The position numbers and the translations under genes are program-made. Shown here piece by piece: positions 31,913 to 42,938 of a stretch of DNA of 42,938 bases (the stretch's first letter is position 1; every line of letters begins with the position of its first letter). This stretch comes from SAR202 cluster bacterium (lineage in GTDB: Bacteria > Chloroflexota > Dehalococcoidia > Lucifugimonadales > UBA826), in contig VFFS01000063.1 of assembly GCA_009392815.1 (NCBI GenBank), positions 1-42,938 on the forward strand, in the 5' to 3' direction. The notes below the pieces were generated by a model that had not been told where the DNA came from, searched no databases, and was given only the letters and a program-made list of their open reading frames with translations.

Positions 31913-34258
31913 TTACACTTTAGAGTCTCGGATAATCCTCCAAACTTTCTCGGCCTTCGCAGGCATATCAATATGTTTCACACCATAAGGACTAAGCGCA
32001 TCTACTACGGCGTTTATCACGGCTGGAGAACCAGCAATGGTAGCTGTTTCACCAGCCCCCTTCACCCCCATTGGATTTACAGGGGTAGGAGTAACAGTGC
32101 GATCAAGTTCATACATAGGTAAGTCAGTGGCTCTGGGCACAGCGTAATCCATCATACTCCCAGTAAGGAGCTGTCCAGTCCCATCATAAATCGCCTCCTC
32201 TTGAAGAGCTTGGCCAACACCCTGTGCCGCCCCTCCATGGACCATTCCGTCAACAATTAACGGATTTATTACATTTCCTACATCATCAACCGCTATATAC
32301 CTAAGTAAAGTGACTTCTCCTGTGGCCTCTTCAATTTCTACTACCGCTATGTGGGTCCCCCCAGGCCATGTGAAATTCTTTGGATCAAAAAAGCTCATCG
32401 CCTCCATCCCTGGCTCCATACCCTCAGGTATATCCTCAGTGTAATAATAAGACGCCAAGGCAATTTCCTGAATGGTTTTACCTTCGGACGGCGCTCCTCT
32501 CACAAACAATTTCCCATCCTCAAATTCAATGTCTTCCTCTGAAGCCTCTAGAATATGGGCAGCAAGTTTTTTAGCTTTTTCTTTTATTTTCTGGGTGCTC
32601 ATGTGGATGGCTCCACCGCCCACAGCAGCGCTCCGACTACCAAAGGATCCCGTTCCCATTTGGATCTGTGACGTATCACCGTGAATTACGTCTATATCCT
32701 CGACAGGAATTCCCAGTTCCGACGAAACTAACTGGGCAAAGGCAGTCTCATGACCTTGGCCATGTGAGGAAGCGCCTGTAAAAACAGAAACTTTACCGGT
32801 CATGTGTATCCTTACATTCGCACTTTCCCATAATCCAGCCCTAGCCCCTAATGTCCCCGCTACTGCCGAAGGAGCAGCTCCGCAAATTTCTACGTAGGCA
32901 GATAGACCTATTCCAAGGAGTTTCCCCTTGTCTCTAGCCTCCTGTTGTTCCTTTCTGAAATCCGTGTAGCCGACCATCTCAAGAGCTCTCTCAAAAGAGG
33001 CTATGTAATTTCCGCTGTCGTAGCTAACGGTAGTTGCTACCTCATACCCATCCTCAAATGGGGGAATAAAATTTATCTTTCTTACCTCAGCAGGGTCCAT
33101 ACCTATTTCCTGTGCAAAAAGGTCAACAGCTCTTTCAACAGCATATGTAGCTTCAGGCCTACCCGCTCCCCTATAGGCATCAACCGGAGTGGTATTGGTG
33201 AATGGAGCAATCACTTTGCAGTAAATATTCGGTATTTTGTAGGGTCCCGAGAGCATAAGCCCATATAGCCACGTCGGAATTAAAGGAGCAAATGTAGATA
33301 AATATGCCCCCATGTTAGCCAGTGTTCTGACATCTAAACCCGTTATGGTCCCGTCTCGATTACCAATGATCTCAATATCAGTAATATGATCACGACCATG
33401 TGTAGTAGCCAAATAGCCCTCTGAGCGAGACTCAACCCATTTGACAGGCCTCTTCAGATTTTTAGCAATAATTGGCGCTATAACCTCTTCCGCGTAAAGA
33501 TACAGCTTACTGCCAAATGCTCCCCCAACATCCGGGGCTATCACCCTAATCAAGTGTTCGGGGTGGCCGGTAACGAGGGCCAACAAAACTCTTATAAGAT
33601 GTGGAATTTGGGTTGATGTCCACATGGTTATCTGATCGGTTCCAGAATTGTAGTCAACCACAACGCCACGATTTTCCATCGCAGTAGGAATTAATCGCTG
33701 ATTTACAAACCGCTGTGTTACCGCGACATCAGAAGAGGACCTGGCATCCGAAATGCTCCCCGCGTCAACCTCCCACTCAAATGCAGTGTTGTTGGGGGCA
33801 TCTTCATGAAGCTGAACAGCACCATCTGCCAAAGCATCGTCCATTTCTATGACGGTATCTAATTCCTCATATTCCACGTCTACCAAAGAGGCCGCATCCG
33901 ACGCTTGGGCGGTCGATTCGGCTACAACAGCTACAACTGCGTCGCCAACATATCTGACACGATCAACAGCCAATGGGGGATGAGGAACTTCTTTTGTATC
34001 CGGTACCACCCACCCACAGGGCAATGAGCCGAGCTCTTCTTTAAGATCTTCACCTGTGAATATAGCGACAACACCAGGAGATTTTGAAGCTTCAGAACTG
34101 TCTATGGACTTAATCAATGCATGAGCTAATGGGCTACGAACCAGCACTATGTGAAGCATGCCAGTCAAACTAACATCCTCAACATAAGTCCCTTGACCTG
34201 TTATTAGACGTGGATCTTCCTTTCTTTTTAACGCCGAACCAAATGCCGCAGTTGTCAT
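31913..34258 (-). CDS. Molybdopterin hydroxylase large subunit (form II CoxL/xanthine dehydrogenase-like)
   Basis: A 781-residue molybdenum hydroxylase large subunit. The N-terminal a/b hammerhead domain (RKEDPRLITGQGTYVEDV, RYVGDAVVAVVAES) is followed by the Mo-binding domains: DVGGAFGSK, AYRGAGRPE (361-369), ASSHGQGHETAFAQ and GVKGAGETATIAG with the catalytic Glu. AYRGAGR is the signature of form II 'CoxL', not the AYxCSFR of true CO dehydrogenase. CO oxidation should therefore not be assumed; xanthine, aldehyde or other hydroxylation is likely. The FAD and iron-sulfur subunits are absent from the window. The ATG at 34258 has a GAGAGG site. MoxR/CoxD and Pol IV follow. Confidence 0.9.
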   Translation of the reverse strand: MTTAAFGSALKRKEDPRLITGQGTYVEDVSLTGMLHIVLVRSPLAHALIKSIDSSEASKSPGVVAIFTGEDLKEELGSLPCGWVVPDTKEVPHPPLAVDRVRYVGDAVVAVVAESTAQASDAASLVDVEYEELDTVIEMDDALADGAVQLHEDAPNNTAFEWEVDAGSISDARSSSDVAVTQRFVNQRLIPTAMENRGVVVDYNSGTDQITMWTSTQIPHLIRVLLALVTGHPEHLIRVIAPDVGGAFGSKLYLYAEEVIAPIIAKNLKRPVKWVESRSEGYLATTHGRDHITDIEIIGNRDGTITGLDVRTLANMGAYLSTFAPLIPTWLYGLMLSGPYKIPNIYCKVIAPFTNTTPVDAYRGAGRPEATYAVERAVDLFAQEIGMDPAEVRKINFIPPFEDGYEVATTVSYDSGNYIASFERALEMVGYTDFRKEQQEARDKGKLLGIGLSAYVEICGAAPSAVAGTLGARAGLWESANVRIHMTGKVSVFTGASSHGQGHETAFAQLVSSELGIPVEDIDVIHGDTSQIQMGTGSFGSRSAAVGGGAIHMSTQKIKEKAKKLAAHILEASEEDIEFEDGKLFVRGAPSEGKTIQEIALASYYYTEDIPEGMEPGMEAMSFFDPKNFTWPGGTHIAVVEIEEATGEVTLLRYIAVDDVGNVINPLIVDGMVHGGAAQGVGQALQEEAIYDGTGQLLTGSMMDYAVPRATDLPMYELDRTVTPTPVNPMGVKGAGETATIAGSPAVINAVVDALSPYGVKHIDMPAKAEKVWRIIRDSKV

Positions 34259-34658
34259 GGAATTCACCTCTCTTGAGTGACCAAATTGTTCCTATACTGA
34301 CGTACCCTAAAATAACTGCCATCGACTGGACTCAGACAAATTCGAGCAGTCCGTCGCCTAGAGCCGCACCATAAGCTAAAAATAATACGCCGCTCTCGTG
34401 GCGCCTGAGCGTAATGTATATCAGAAATAAGTACTATTCAACCAAGTAATTAATGTGTACCTATGCCACAACCAGGCGGATCCTACGGTAATTATTCTCA
34501 CATCCAAAACAAAGCAATTCTGCAAAAGCATGGCGACCCGTATATCAGCCATAACTAAGTTATCGTCTTTTCAAAGGAATCGGGGCTCATTCGATATGTG
34601 GAGCCGAAAGGTGAGTTCGCACATGGCTGGACTACTAACCTTGGGCCCAGTGGAAATG

Positions 34659-34685
34659 TTGACTAATTTATGCTTCCACTATAGA
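34659..34685 (+). promoter_or_regulatory. Candidate rpoBC promoter
   Basis: TTGACT (34659-34664; 5 of 6) and TATAGA (34680-34685; 5 of 6) are 15 nt apart, a little shorter than ideal. Transcription would start near 34692, giving a leader of about 175 nt that includes the terminator hairpin at 34742-34763. Confidence 0.4.
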
Positions 34686-34741
34686 ATCCCTAGTGTGGTC
34701 GAAATGCGCCTCCCGCCCATATTTTATTATCTCGCAGCAGC

Positions 34742-34763
34742 TGCGCCTTCGGGCGTATTTTTT
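34742..34763 (+). terminator. Intrinsic terminator / possible attenuator in the rpoB leader
   Basis: The stem TGCGCC / GGCGTA (six pairs including one G-U) closes a TTCG tetraloop and is followed directly by six T. It lies 104 nt upstream of the rpoB start on the same strand. Either it ends a transcript from upstream or it attenuates rpoBC. Confidence 0.75.
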
Positions 34764-34867
34764 ATTTCAAGTCCATCATTCAAATTTTCAAGTCCACCGT
34801 TCAATTAATGAAGGCTATTAACGCGTAAAAACCCCCATAACCACTTCATAAAGGAGTGTGAGGTCTG

Positions 34868-37800
34868 ATGACATCTTCTCTTACAAGAAACAACGCTGAA
34901 ATATTTCCAGGAACCAAGTCTTTTTCTAAAATCAATAAGGTTCTCGACGTACCTGATCTGATCGATGTTCAGAAAGAATCATTTGACTGGTTTACAAAAA
35001 AAGGTCTCACCGATTTATTCGAAGAAATATCTCCTATAGAAGATAACCAAGGACAAAATTCGCGTTTCTCGCTCAAATTTGTTGATCATGACTTCGAAGC
35101 GCCAAATTTTAGTGAAGAAGACTGTAGATCCCAAGAAAAAACCTTCGACGCGTCCATGTATGTGACCGTTGAACTTCAAATAAATGCGGCTGGACCTGGT
35201 CAAGGTGAAGTCAAAGAGCAAAGACTATATGTTGGAAATATACCTATGATGACGTCCGCTGGTACGTTCATCATCAACGGGGCAGAGAGGGTCGTAGTTA
35301 GCCAATTGGTCCGATCTCCAGGGGTTTACTTCAGCGAAGACAGGGATCCAGGATCAGGCAGGCCGCTCGCAGCGGCAAAATTAATTCCCTACCGTGGGGC
35401 CTGGATGGAATTCGAGACAAGTAATCGCGACGTGATATACGTAAAAGTAGATAGGAAAAGAAAAACACCCGTGACAACCCTTTTAAGGGCTTTGGGTTAC
35501 GAGACGGATGAAGAGATTCTCGAATTATTTGAGGATGTAGATACCAACCTCGACCATCAATTCATGAAGACAACCATTAGTAAAGATACTTCTGTGAGAG
35601 ACACTGAAGAAGCATTGATTGAGTTCTACAGAAGGCTACGGCCAGGCGAACCACCCAATGCTGAAAACGCTCGCAACCTCATAAACACATTGTTTTTTGA
35701 CTCTCGAAGATATGATCTCGGTAAAGTAGGCAGATATAAATTAGATAGCGTACTGAAAGGTCCGGAAAATGCTGACAGAGACGGAGAACCTGATGATCGC
35801 ATTCTGGATAAAGAGGACATCATTAATCTCCTTAGGCGTCTTATACAGATCAACAACGAAGAACGACGGGCAAACGATATTGACCACTTAGGAAATAGGC
35901 GAGTCCGTGCCGTAGGCGAACTGATTCAAAACCAGGTAAGAGTTGGTCTACTGAGGATGGAAAGGGTCATTAAGGAAAGAATGACGATCCAAGCCGACCC
36001 AGCAAGTACCACCCCAGCGGCTCTAATAAATGTTAGACCTGTTGTAGCAGCTGTAAGAGAATTTTTTGGGGGCTCTCAACTTTCCCAGTTCATGGATCAG
36101 GCTAATCCTCTGGCGGAACTCACTCACAAAAGAAGGTTGTCGGCCTTGGGGCCTGGGGGACTTTCTAGAGAGCGTGCAGGGTTTGACGTAAGAGACGTTC
36201 ACCATTCCCACTACGGTCGTATCTGCCCAATTGAGACCCCGGAGGGCCCGAACATTGGGCTATTAGTTTCCTTAGCAACATATGCCAAGACTAATGCTTT
36301 TGGTTTCATAGAAACCCCGTACAGGAAAGTATTGAATGAAGTTAATAATGGCACTCCCGAATCTCTCATAGGGCACACCCCAATCGAAGATCTAAAAGCT
36401 GATGACGGAAGAACGATCGTAAGGTCAGGGACCGAAATCACAATTAGAACCGCCGGTAGGATTTCTAGTCAGTCGCAGGTTAAGCGTATTAAAGTAAAAC
36501 CTTTCGTGTCCAAGTCCATTAAGGACATAGTACATCTCACAGCTGACGAGGAAGAAAACTACTTCATCGCGCAAGCTAACTCCGCCATTAACGACGCTGG
36601 TCAGTTTATTGAAGACAGGGTAGAAACGAGAAATGGCGAGGATGTAAGTATGGAGTCAACAGGGGACGTGGCTTACATGGATGTTTCACCACTCCAATTA
36701 GTCAGTGTATCCACTTCTCTAATTCCTTTCCTTGAACATGACGACGCTAACAGGGCTCTAATGGGGTCAAACATGCAGAGGCAGGCTGTCCCGCTATTGA
36801 AACCTGAGTTCCCCTTGGTAGGCACAGGAATGGAGGAAAGGGTCGCTAGAGACAGTGGTCAAGTTGTGTTAGCTAAATCAGATGGCATGGTTACCAGTGT
36901 CACTGGTACAAACATAGAAATAACTGATGATAAAGATGAAACACATGATCATAAGCTTATAAAATTCCACAGAAGCAATCAGGGCACCTGCATTAATCAG
37001 CGCCCTATAGTCGATAAATTCACAGCTGTAAAGAAGGGAGACGTATTAGCGGATGGGTCTTCCACTGACGCTGGGAAACTCGCTCTTGGGCAAAACGTTC
37101 TCGCAGCGTTCATGACGTGGGAAGGTTATAACTTTGAAGACGCCATAATCATAAGTAACAGGCTTATCAAGGAAGACAAGTTTACTTCCATCCACGTTGA
37201 GAAACACGAGATTGAGGCCCGCGACACTAAGCTGGGTCCAGAAGAAATAACCAGAGATATACCAAACATTGGAGAGGAAAGCCTTCGCAACCTTGATGAG
37301 GACGGCATTATACGCATTGGAGCAGAAGTAAGTAATAGGGACATATTGGTTGGAAAAATCACACCAAAAGGTGAAACCGAACTTAGTGCGGAGGAGAAAT
37401 TATTAAGAGCCATATTTGGGGAGAAAGCACGTGATGTAAAGGACTCATCCTTATACGTACCTCATGGTCAAGGTGGCAAGATAATCGATGTCAGGATTCT
37501 CGAAAGAGAAAACGGTGACGACTTGCCTCCAGGCGTAAACAAATTGGTGCGTGTTTGGATCGCACAAACGCGAAAAATCACCGAGGGTGACAAAATGGCC
37601 GGCCGCCATGGCAATAAAGGAGTGGTAGCTAAGATACTGCCAGAAGAAGATATGCCATTCCTCCCTGACGGGACTCCTATAGATATAATTCTTAACCCCA
37701 TCGGGGTACCTTCACGCATGAATCTTGGACAAGTACTTGAGACACATCTTGGCTGGGCTGCCAATAGGCTTGGTTTTAGTGCTGAGACTCCAGTCTTCGA

Positions 37801-38782
37801 TGGTGCAGAGGACACAGCAATCGAGGACGAACTTGCTAAAGCCTGGATTATTGAACAATCAGGGGCCGTTCCGGCCACAAGTGCTTTAGAAAACAAAGTT
37901 GAGAATGTGGACCTAGACGCAATAAGTGATTATTTGCAAGAACGTGGATTTGAATTTGATGACATTTTTGTTAATAAAATCCCCGATGTAGCTCGTACTG
38001 CATGTCTAAGAATATGGCTGAGTGAAGTCGCAAACCGAGATTCATCGGACTTGGACGTTGACGAAATGATGGCATTAGCCCTCGAATTGAGTAGGGACTA
38101 TCAACTGGCAGCACCAATATTGGGTAAATCTATTCTGTACGATGGTAGAACTGGTGAATCATTCGACCAACCTATAACAGTCGGATATATATACATGCTC
38201 AAACTAATACATTTAGTTGAAGATAAGATTCATGCTAGAGCAACAGGCCCATATTCACTTATTACTCAGCAACCCCTCGGTGGAAAAGCACAGATGGGTG
38301 GCCAAAGATTTGGCGAGATGGAAGTTTGGGCATTAGAAGCCTACAGTGCTGCACATAATTTACGGGAGATGCTAACCATCAAGTCTGACGATGAGATTGG
38401 CAGAGTAAAAACCTATGAAGCTATTGTAAAAGGGGAAGATGTTGCCCAACCCGGTATTCCTCAATCATTCCACGTACTTATGAAAGAGCTTCAAAGCCTA
38501 GGACTATCTGTAGAGCTTGAAAACGATGCCAGTGAAGACCTAGATCTGTCAGATCAAGACATATTTTTCGGCCAGGTGAGCGAGGTTGAAGATCCGTTGG
38601 CATTGCTGGAAGGAGTAACGAATAATCAAGAAGAAGAGTCATCCGGCTCCATTGAGGAAGAAGGGCGTGTATCAACCTCATCTATCCCAACCGATAGCGA
38701 CTCTACTCCTGATGAACTTTCCGAATCTTCCGAAACTAGCACGGCAGAAGATGAGCAACCACTAACGGGTGGGGATAGCTAG
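34868..38782 (+). CDS. rpoB: RNA polymerase beta subunit
   Basis: A 1,304-residue beta subunit of DNA-dependent RNA polymerase. The rifampicin-binding cluster (about 397-435: [30 protein letters not shown]) has the ordinary rifampicin-sensitive residues. [16 protein letters not shown] and the C-terminal [13 protein letters not shown] and [22 protein letters not shown] are in place. A Ser- and acid-rich tail of about 70 residues extends beyond the conserved end. The ATG at 34868 has an AAGGAG site about 11 nt upstream. rpoC follows after 58 bp. The gene is not preceded by rplL in this window, unlike the common rplKAJL-rpoBC order. Confidence 0.98.
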   Translation: MTSSLTRNNAEIFPGTKSFSKINKVLDVPDLIDVQKESFDWFTKKGLTDLFEEISPIEDNQGQNSRFSLKFVDHDFEAPNFSEEDCRSQEKTFDASMYVTVELQINAAGPGQGEVKEQRLYVGNIPMMTSAGTFIINGAERVVVSQLVRSPGVYFSEDRDPGSGRPLAAAKLIPYRGAWMEFETSNRDVIYVKVDRKRKTPVTTLLRALGYETDEEILELFEDVDTNLDHQFMKTTISKDTSVRDTEEALIEFYRRLRPGEPPNAENARNLINTLFFDSRRYDLGKVGRYKLDSVLKGPENADRDGEPDDRILDKEDIINLLRRLIQINNEERRANDIDHLGNRRVRAVGELIQNQVRVGLLRMERVIKERMTIQADPASTTPAALINVRPVVAAVREFFGGSQLSQFMDQANPLAELTHKRRLSALGPGGLSRERAGFDVRDVHHSHYGRICPIETPEGPNIGLLVSLATYAKTNAFGFIETPYRKVLNEVNNGTPESLIGHTPIEDLKADDGRTIVRSGTEITIRTAGRISSQSQVKRIKVKPFVSKSIKDIVHLTADEEENYFIAQANSAINDAGQFIEDRVETRNGEDVSMESTGDVAYMDVSPLQLVSVSTSLIPFLEHDDANRALMGSNMQRQAVPLLKPEFPLVGTGMEERVARDSGQVVLAKSDGMVTSVTGTNIEITDDKDETHDHKLIKFHRSNQGTCINQRPIVDKFTAVKKGDVLADGSSTDAGKLALGQNVLAAFMTWEGYNFEDAIIISNRLIKEDKFTSIHVEKHEIEARDTKLGPEEITRDIPNIGEESLRNLDEDGIIRIGAEVSNRDILVGKITPKGETELSAEEKLLRAIFGEKARDVKDSSLYVPHGQGGKIIDVRILERENGDDLPPGVNKLVRVWIAQTRKITEGDKMAGRHGNKGVVAKILPEEDMPFLPDGTPIDIILNPIGVPSRMNLGQVLETHLGWAANRLGFSAETPVFDGAEDTAIEDELAKAWIIEQSGAVPATSALENKVENVDLDAISDYLQERGFEFDDIFVNKIPDVARTACLRIWLSEVANRDSSDLDVDEMMALALELSRDYQLAAPILGKSILYDGRTGESFDQPITVGYIYMLKLIHLVEDKIHARATGPYSLITQQPLGGKAQMGGQRFGEMEVWALEAYSAAHNLREMLTIKSDDEIGRVKTYEAIVKGEDVAQPGIPQSFHVLMKELQSLGLSVELENDASEDLDLSDQDIFFGQVSEVEDPLALLEGVTNNQEEESSGSIEEEGRVSTSSIPTDSDSTPDELSESSETSTAEDEQPLTGGDS

Positions 38783-38840
38783 CCAAACTTCAGCTTTGAA
38801 AATTGGGTCCTCAGATATTTATTTGAACGGAGAATAACAA

Positions 38841-41800
38841 ATGGCACAGGTCGCTAACGATTTCGATGCAATTACAATTTCACTAGCATCTCCTGAAACC
38901 ATATCTAGATGGTCATGGGGCGAAGTTACTAAGCCTGAAACTATAAATTACAGAACCCTCAGACCGGAAAAAGAAGGACTATTCTGTGAACGTATTTTTG
39001 GACCTACCAAAGACTGGGAATGCTTCTGTGGTAAATACAAAAAAATTAGGTTTAGGGGAGTTACTTGCGACAGATGTGGTGTGGAGGTCGCACGGTCCAA
39101 GGTAAGACGTGAAAGAATGGGCCATATAGACCTAGCCGCTCCAGTTGCCCACATATGGTTTTCAAAAGGAACCCCCAGCCGACTCGGACTACTACTTGAT
39201 CTCTCCCCGAGAAACCTCGACAGAGTCTTATACTTTGCCCAATATCTCGTTACCGAAGTAGACGAATCGCTTAAAAAGCAGCACCTGGAAATTTTGCATT
39301 CAGACTTAGATGCCTTAACAAAAGAAAGTGATGAAAAACTCGACGAAATTTCTATCACTATCCAGCAAGAGCTAGATACGCAAATAGAAGAAATCGAATC
39401 CTCTCTGACTAGCCTCCCACAGGAGGAAGACGACTCCGAACCAAATGAAGAGCATAAAGAAGCTCAATCAAAGATCACAAGCCTTAGGGAAGGTCTATCA
39501 GCCAGAATATCTGAAGCGCAAGAGCCCATCAATGAGGAATATCAACCCAAATTGGATAACTTGGACTCAATGATTGGAGATCTTGAAAATCTCCGCGTAA
39601 CTCAATTGCTAACTGAATCACAGTACAGAACACACAGAGACAATTTCCCGGGAATTTTTGCGGCTGGCATGGGAGCTGAGTCAGTTTTGAAAGTTCTTGA
39701 GAGTGAACATATCGACTTGGATAATCTTCGTGATCAACTTCAAGAGGAAATGCAGTCCACATCCGGCCAGAAACGTAAAAAGGCAATAAAACGTCTTAGA
39801 GTGGCAGAATCATTTCGGAAAAGCTCTAACAAGCCCGAATGGATGATCATGACAAGACTGCCTGTGCTACCTCCAGACTTGCGACCCATGGTCCAACTAG
39901 ACGGTGGAAGATTCGCCACGAGTGATCTGAACGACCTCTATAGAAGAGTTATCAACCGAAATAATCGATTACGAAGACTTGTAGAACTACAAGCGCCAGA
40001 GATTATAGTTCGTAACGAGAAAAGGATGCTGCAAGAGTCCGTAGACGCACTTATTGATAACGGCAGACGTGGACGGGCTGTAGCTGGTAGTCATAACCAT
40101 AAACTTAAATCGCTTTCTGACCTTCTACGTGGTAAACAAGGTAGGTTTCGTCAGAATCTCTTAGGGAAAAGAGTTGATTACAGTGGCAGATCAGTGATTA
40201 TAGCTGGCCCAGAACTCAAGCTTCATCAATGCGGATTGCCTAGAAAAATGGCACTCGAACTATTCAAGCCATTTGTTATGCACAAATTGGTTCTAAAAGG
40301 GTATGCCCACAATATACGAAGTGCTAAGAGACTAGCAGAACGAAACCGTTCAGAGGTTTGGGAAATACTGGGAGAGGTCGTGAAAGATCGGCCGGTATTA
40401 CTAAACAGGGCCCCGACATTGCATAGACTTGGAATTCAAGCCTTCGAGCCTGTACTCATAGAGGGAAGCGCTATAAGAGTCCATCCGCTTGTATGTACAG
40501 CTTTCAATGCTGACTTTGACGGAGATCAAATGGCGGTGCACGTACCCCTTTCACGAATATCTGTGCTTGAAGCCCGAAAGCTAATGCTTAGTACATTCAA
40601 CATGCTCGCACCGAGTTCTGGCGAACCTATTGTCACTCCATCGCTCGACATGGTGCTCGGGTGCTATTACATGACATCGCTTGACCAAAACGCCAAAGGA
40701 TCAGGCCAACGCTTTAGCAACTTTGAAGATGCAACTTTGGCTCATGAAGTAGATGCTATTGCACTTCGCGCTCCCATCCATGTTAGAGATAATGAAGGGG
40801 AGTGGATTGAAACTACAGTTGGAAGAATATTATTCAATGACGTTTTGCCATCTGAAATACCGTACGAAAACGATGAAGTTGAACGAAATAGATTAAGGGA
40901 ACTCACAAGCCAGTGCTTCAGAATATTAGGAAACGAAGAAGCAGCCGTAGTGCTAGATAATATAAAGAATTTAGGGTTCAAGAATTCGTCGAAATCGGGT
41001 GTGTCAATTGCGATTAACGACGTACGAGTTTCAACCAAAAAGACCGAAATTGTAGCCAAGGCAGAGAAATCTGTTTCCCAACTCGATGATCAATACATGG
41101 ACGGTCTAATAACAGATGATGAGAAATATAATGCCACCGTCAGAATATGGACAGATGCAAACGACGAATTAACTCAAGTTATTGCTGAGGATCTGCCTAA
41201 TTATGGTGGGATTTACATGATGGCTAACTCTGGAGCTAAGGGAAATATAGCACAGATCAAGCAAATGGCAGGTATGCGTGGATTGATGTCAAACCCGAGA
41301 GGAAGAATTATCGACAGGCCAATAAAGTCGAATTTCAGGGAAGGATTGACGGTACTAGAGTATTTCATATCCACACACGGGGCGCGAAAGGGTTTGGCTG
41401 ACACTGCCTTACGAACCGCCGACAGCGGCTACCTTACCAGACGCCTTATAGACGTAGCCCAAGAAGTTATCGTTATGGAAGAAGATTGTGAGGCTGACCA
41501 AGGTCTTCTGATTTCAGAATATCAGGACGAAGCATTAAAGGATCTTTTCTTCGATAGAATAAAATTCAGATATCTTTCTTCACCTGTTCCACATCCTGAA
41601 ACAGGCGAGATTTTGATAGAAAGAAACTCAATCATTGGGGATGAAGAGATTGAACTGCTTAAGAATGCAGGTGTGCAGAGTGCTGAGGTTAGATCACCCC
41701 TAACCTGTGTTGCAGAAAGAGGCCTGTGCAGATTATGTTACGGGCTTTCCTTGGCAAATCTTCAACCGATTATGATAGGCGATGCTGTAGGTATTATTGC

Positions 41801-42923
41801 AGCCCAAAGCATTGGAGAACCAGGGACTCAATTAACAATGAGAACCTTTCACACAGGAGGCGTTGCGGGCTCTGACATAACCAGTGGTTTGCCAAGAGTT
41901 GAAGAGCTGTTTGAGGCTCGCTCTCCTAAAGGAGCTGCAGTGCTTTCCGAGATTTCCGGTCAGGCGGAACTTATAGAGGGACCAGAAGGTAGAACTGTCC
42001 GGATCATGAACTCGGAAGAGCTCGTGGATGAATATACAATAACTGGATACACTCCTAAAGTAGAGAACGGAGATACTGTAATTATTGGGACCTCTATCGC
42101 ATCTAGTGGTGAAGGTGACGATTTAGAAGACATTCAAGCGCGAAACTCAGGTGTTGTGAGCATCGAAAAAGGAACAATAACCATAACATGGACGGATGAG
42201 GAACAAAGAGAATATTCCATTCCTGCGGCCTCCAACATTGAGATTTCTGATGGAGATGAGGTTGAGGCAGGACAAGCCATAACTTCTGGTCCTAAGAATC
42301 CACAGCAAATACTGGAAATACAGGGACGTGAAGCTGTTCAATCTTACCTAATTGAAGAGGTCCAGAAAGTTTATAGATCTCAAGGTGTCCCAATCCATGA
42401 CAAACACATAGAGGCAATCATAAGACAAATGCTTCGAAGAGTTCAGATTCACGAACCCGGAGACACCGACCTACTACCTGGCGATCCGATGGATCGAAAG
42501 GAATTTGAACAGAAAAATTCGGAAACTATGGCCGAAGGTGGAGACCCTGCCACCGCTATTCCAATACTACTTGGGATAACCAGAGCCTCGCTGCATATGG
42601 ACAGTTTCCTAGCAGCCGCCTCATTCCAAGAAACTACCAGAGTTCTTACAGAATCCGCCGTTTCGGGGAAAAAAGATCATTTGACTGGTCTAAAAGAGAA
42701 TGTCATTATCGGGCGGCTCATTCCTGCACGATACGATAACACTCCCGAAGGAAAGGAAAAACTCGGATTAGCTGACCTTGAAAATTTAATGGCCTTGGAT
42801 TCAATCCCTGACAGCCCACCACCACCCGAATTTGAAGATGAACACGGAAATCTAATAACAGTCACTGAAATTGAAGCAGAAGATGAAGAAAAACAACCCA
42901 TGGAGGACCCGTCAGCAGACTAA
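38841..42923 (+). CDS. rpoC: RNA polymerase beta' subunit
   Basis: A 1,360-residue beta' subunit. N-terminal zinc ligands are C61, C63, C76 and C79. NADFDGDQ (556-563) carries the catalytic Mg aspartates D558, D560 and D562. The second zinc site is in the C-terminal part ([20 protein letters not shown]). The trigger loop region ([19 protein letters not shown]) is complete. An acidic coiled-coil stretch at about 135-310 is inserted before the [31 protein letters not shown] segment. The ATG has a GGAG site 9 nt upstream. The stop is 15 nt from the window end, so the next gene is not seen. Confidence 0.98.
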   Translation: MAQVANDFDAITISLASPETISRWSWGEVTKPETINYRTLRPEKEGLFCERIFGPTKDWECFCGKYKKIRFRGVTCDRCGVEVARSKVRRERMGHIDLAAPVAHIWFSKGTPSRLGLLLDLSPRNLDRVLYFAQYLVTEVDESLKKQHLEILHSDLDALTKESDEKLDEISITIQQELDTQIEEIESSLTSLPQEEDDSEPNEEHKEAQSKITSLREGLSARISEAQEPINEEYQPKLDNLDSMIGDLENLRVTQLLTESQYRTHRDNFPGIFAAGMGAESVLKVLESEHIDLDNLRDQLQEEMQSTSGQKRKKAIKRLRVAESFRKSSNKPEWMIMTRLPVLPPDLRPMVQLDGGRFATSDLNDLYRRVINRNNRLRRLVELQAPEIIVRNEKRMLQESVDALIDNGRRGRAVAGSHNHKLKSLSDLLRGKQGRFRQNLLGKRVDYSGRSVIIAGPELKLHQCGLPRKMALELFKPFVMHKLVLKGYAHNIRSAKRLAERNRSEVWEILGEVVKDRPVLLNRAPTLHRLGIQAFEPVLIEGSAIRVHPLVCTAFNADFDGDQMAVHVPLSRISVLEARKLMLSTFNMLAPSSGEPIVTPSLDMVLGCYYMTSLDQNAKGSGQRFSNFEDATLAHEVDAIALRAPIHVRDNEGEWIETTVGRILFNDVLPSEIPYENDEVERNRLRELTSQCFRILGNEEAAVVLDNIKNLGFKNSSKSGVSIAINDVRVSTKKTEIVAKAEKSVSQLDDQYMDGLITDDEKYNATVRIWTDANDELTQVIAEDLPNYGGIYMMANSGAKGNIAQIKQMAGMRGLMSNPRGRIIDRPIKSNFREGLTVLEYFISTHGARKGLADTALRTADSGYLTRRLIDVAQEVIVMEEDCEADQGLLISEYQDEALKDLFFDRIKFRYLSSPVPHPETGEILIERNSIIGDEEIELLKNAGVQSAEVRSPLTCVAERGLCRLCYGLSLANLQPIMIGDAVGIIAAQSIGEPGTQLTMRTFHTGGVAGSDITSGLPRVEELFEARSPKGAAVLSEISGQAELIEGPEGRTVRIMNSEELVDEYTITGYTPKVENGDTVIIGTSIASSGEGDDLEDIQARNSGVVSIEKGTITITWTDEEQREYSIPAASNIEISDGDEVEAGQAITSGPKNPQQILEIQGREAVQSYLIEEVQKVYRSQGVPIHDKHIEAIIRQMLRRVQIHEPGDTDLLPGDPMDRKEFEQKNSETMAEGGDPATAIPILLGITRASLHMDSFLAAASFQETTRVLTESAVSGKKDHLTGLKENVIIGRLIPARYDNTPEGKEKLGLADLENLMALDSIPDSPPPPEFEDEHGNLITVTEIEAEDEEKQPMEDPSAD

Positions 42924-42938
42924 CACATATTTTTTAAC

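Larger units (their letters stand above)
34268..34867 (+). other. 600-bp non-coding region / long rpoBC leader
   Basis: No convincing gene lies between the CoxL-like gene and rpoB. A 117-codon open frame at 34455-34808 has no family-like sequence. Seen structures are a GC hairpin at 34388-34403, a GGCTC/GAGCC stem near 34575-34600, a 7-bp inverted repeat (AGTGGAA 34649-34655 and TTCCACT 34674-34680), a candidate promoter and an intrinsic terminator. I looked for SRP, RNase P, 6S and 5S RNA hallmarks and saw none. Confidence 0.6.

Noticed and set aside
31913-34258. True CO dehydrogenase CoxL
   Set aside because: The active-site loop is AYRGAGR (form II), not AYxCSFR, so CO oxidation is not supported.
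34388-34403. Minus-strand terminator (CGCC hairpin followed by a T-rich tract)
   Set aside because: The minus-strand stem has an A-C mismatch, the T tract is interrupted, and no minus-strand gene upstream of it needs a terminator.
34540-34760. SRP RNA, RNase P RNA, 6S RNA or 5S rRNA upstream of rpoB
   Set aside because: None of their conserved sequence hallmarks could be found, although a structured RNA remains possible.
34455-34808. A 117-codon open frame upstream of rpoB
   Set aside because: Composition is unlike a protein, it crosses the terminator hairpin, and no ribosome binding site is seen.
1-42938. CRISPR array, insertion sequence, integrase or prophage
   Set aside because: No spaced direct repeats, transposase, integrase or phage structural genes were seen.

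Overview
The window looks like a piece of a Chloroflexota chromosome, most likely a marine SAR202-type lineage of the Dehalococcoidia. The first ~60 bases are the 5' end of a 16S rRNA gene on the minus strand, with the TTAGGCGCACC / TGCATGCAA context common in Chloroflexota. The gene content also fits: several luciferase-like (LLM) flavin oxidoreductases, a CaiB pair, a Chlor_Arch_YYY membrane protein, a form II CoxL-like hydroxylase with a MoxR ATPase, and an oligosaccharide/uronate catabolic repertoire. The sequence is moderately AT-rich. Taxonomy is inferred from content and was not tested by a search. The left edge cuts an rRNA operon. I see no insertion sequences, phage genes or CRISPR arrays.

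Layout. (1) 1-195: 16S 5' end, its leader (boxA-like element) and promoter. (2) 196-5783: sugar-isomerase-like TIM barrel and L-2-hydroxyglutarate oxidase (minus); divergent PLP dehydratase and DinB-fold protein (plus); M42 peptidase (minus); and an internally deleted LLM remnant fused by a TGATG stop-start to an RNB exoribonuclease. (3) 7772-13749: tRNA-Pro(UGG), an NHL propeller, a LarB homologue with no canonical start codon, a GH88/GH105-like hydrolase, an LLM oxidoreductase, a KDG-kinase-like PfkB kinase and a small zinc ribbon. (4) 13772-19489, all minus: two acetyl-xylan-esterase-family proteins (one lacks its catalytic Ser and His), an LLM protein, a rhodanese with UGA at the active-site Cys position, an arylsulfotransferase-like propeller and a ThuA-like protein. 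(5) 19633-25004: a 1,494-residue GT-C/YYY membrane protein and an unrecognised protein. (6) 25266-29796: two overlapping CaiB CoA-transferases and an S9 peptidase. (7) 29803-34258, minus: CoxL-like hydroxylase, MoxR/CoxD-like ATPase, DNA polymerase IV. (8) 34268-42923: a 600-bp leader with an intrinsic terminator, then rpoB and rpoC.

The strongest new signal is at 15681-16526. A two-domain rhodanese is interrupted by one in-frame TGA exactly where the catalytic cysteine should be. The frame stays intact and rhodanese-like for 41 more codons. A perfect 8-bp hairpin with a GGC loop starts 10 nt after the TGA, and its loop begins at +18, matching the geometry of a bacterial SECIS element. I read this as a selenocysteine-containing rhodanese in an operon with an arylsulfotransferase-like protein. 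Other notable points are an apparent AUA start for larB, a degenerate esterase next to its active paralogue, an LLM gene reduced to its two ends, and a likely attenuated rpoBC leader.

Functionally, the middle of the window suggests use of acetylated, uronate-containing, possibly sulfated polysaccharides (deacetylases, unsaturated uronyl hydrolase, KDG kinase, sugar isomerase, sulfur enzymes). This is an inference from family membership.
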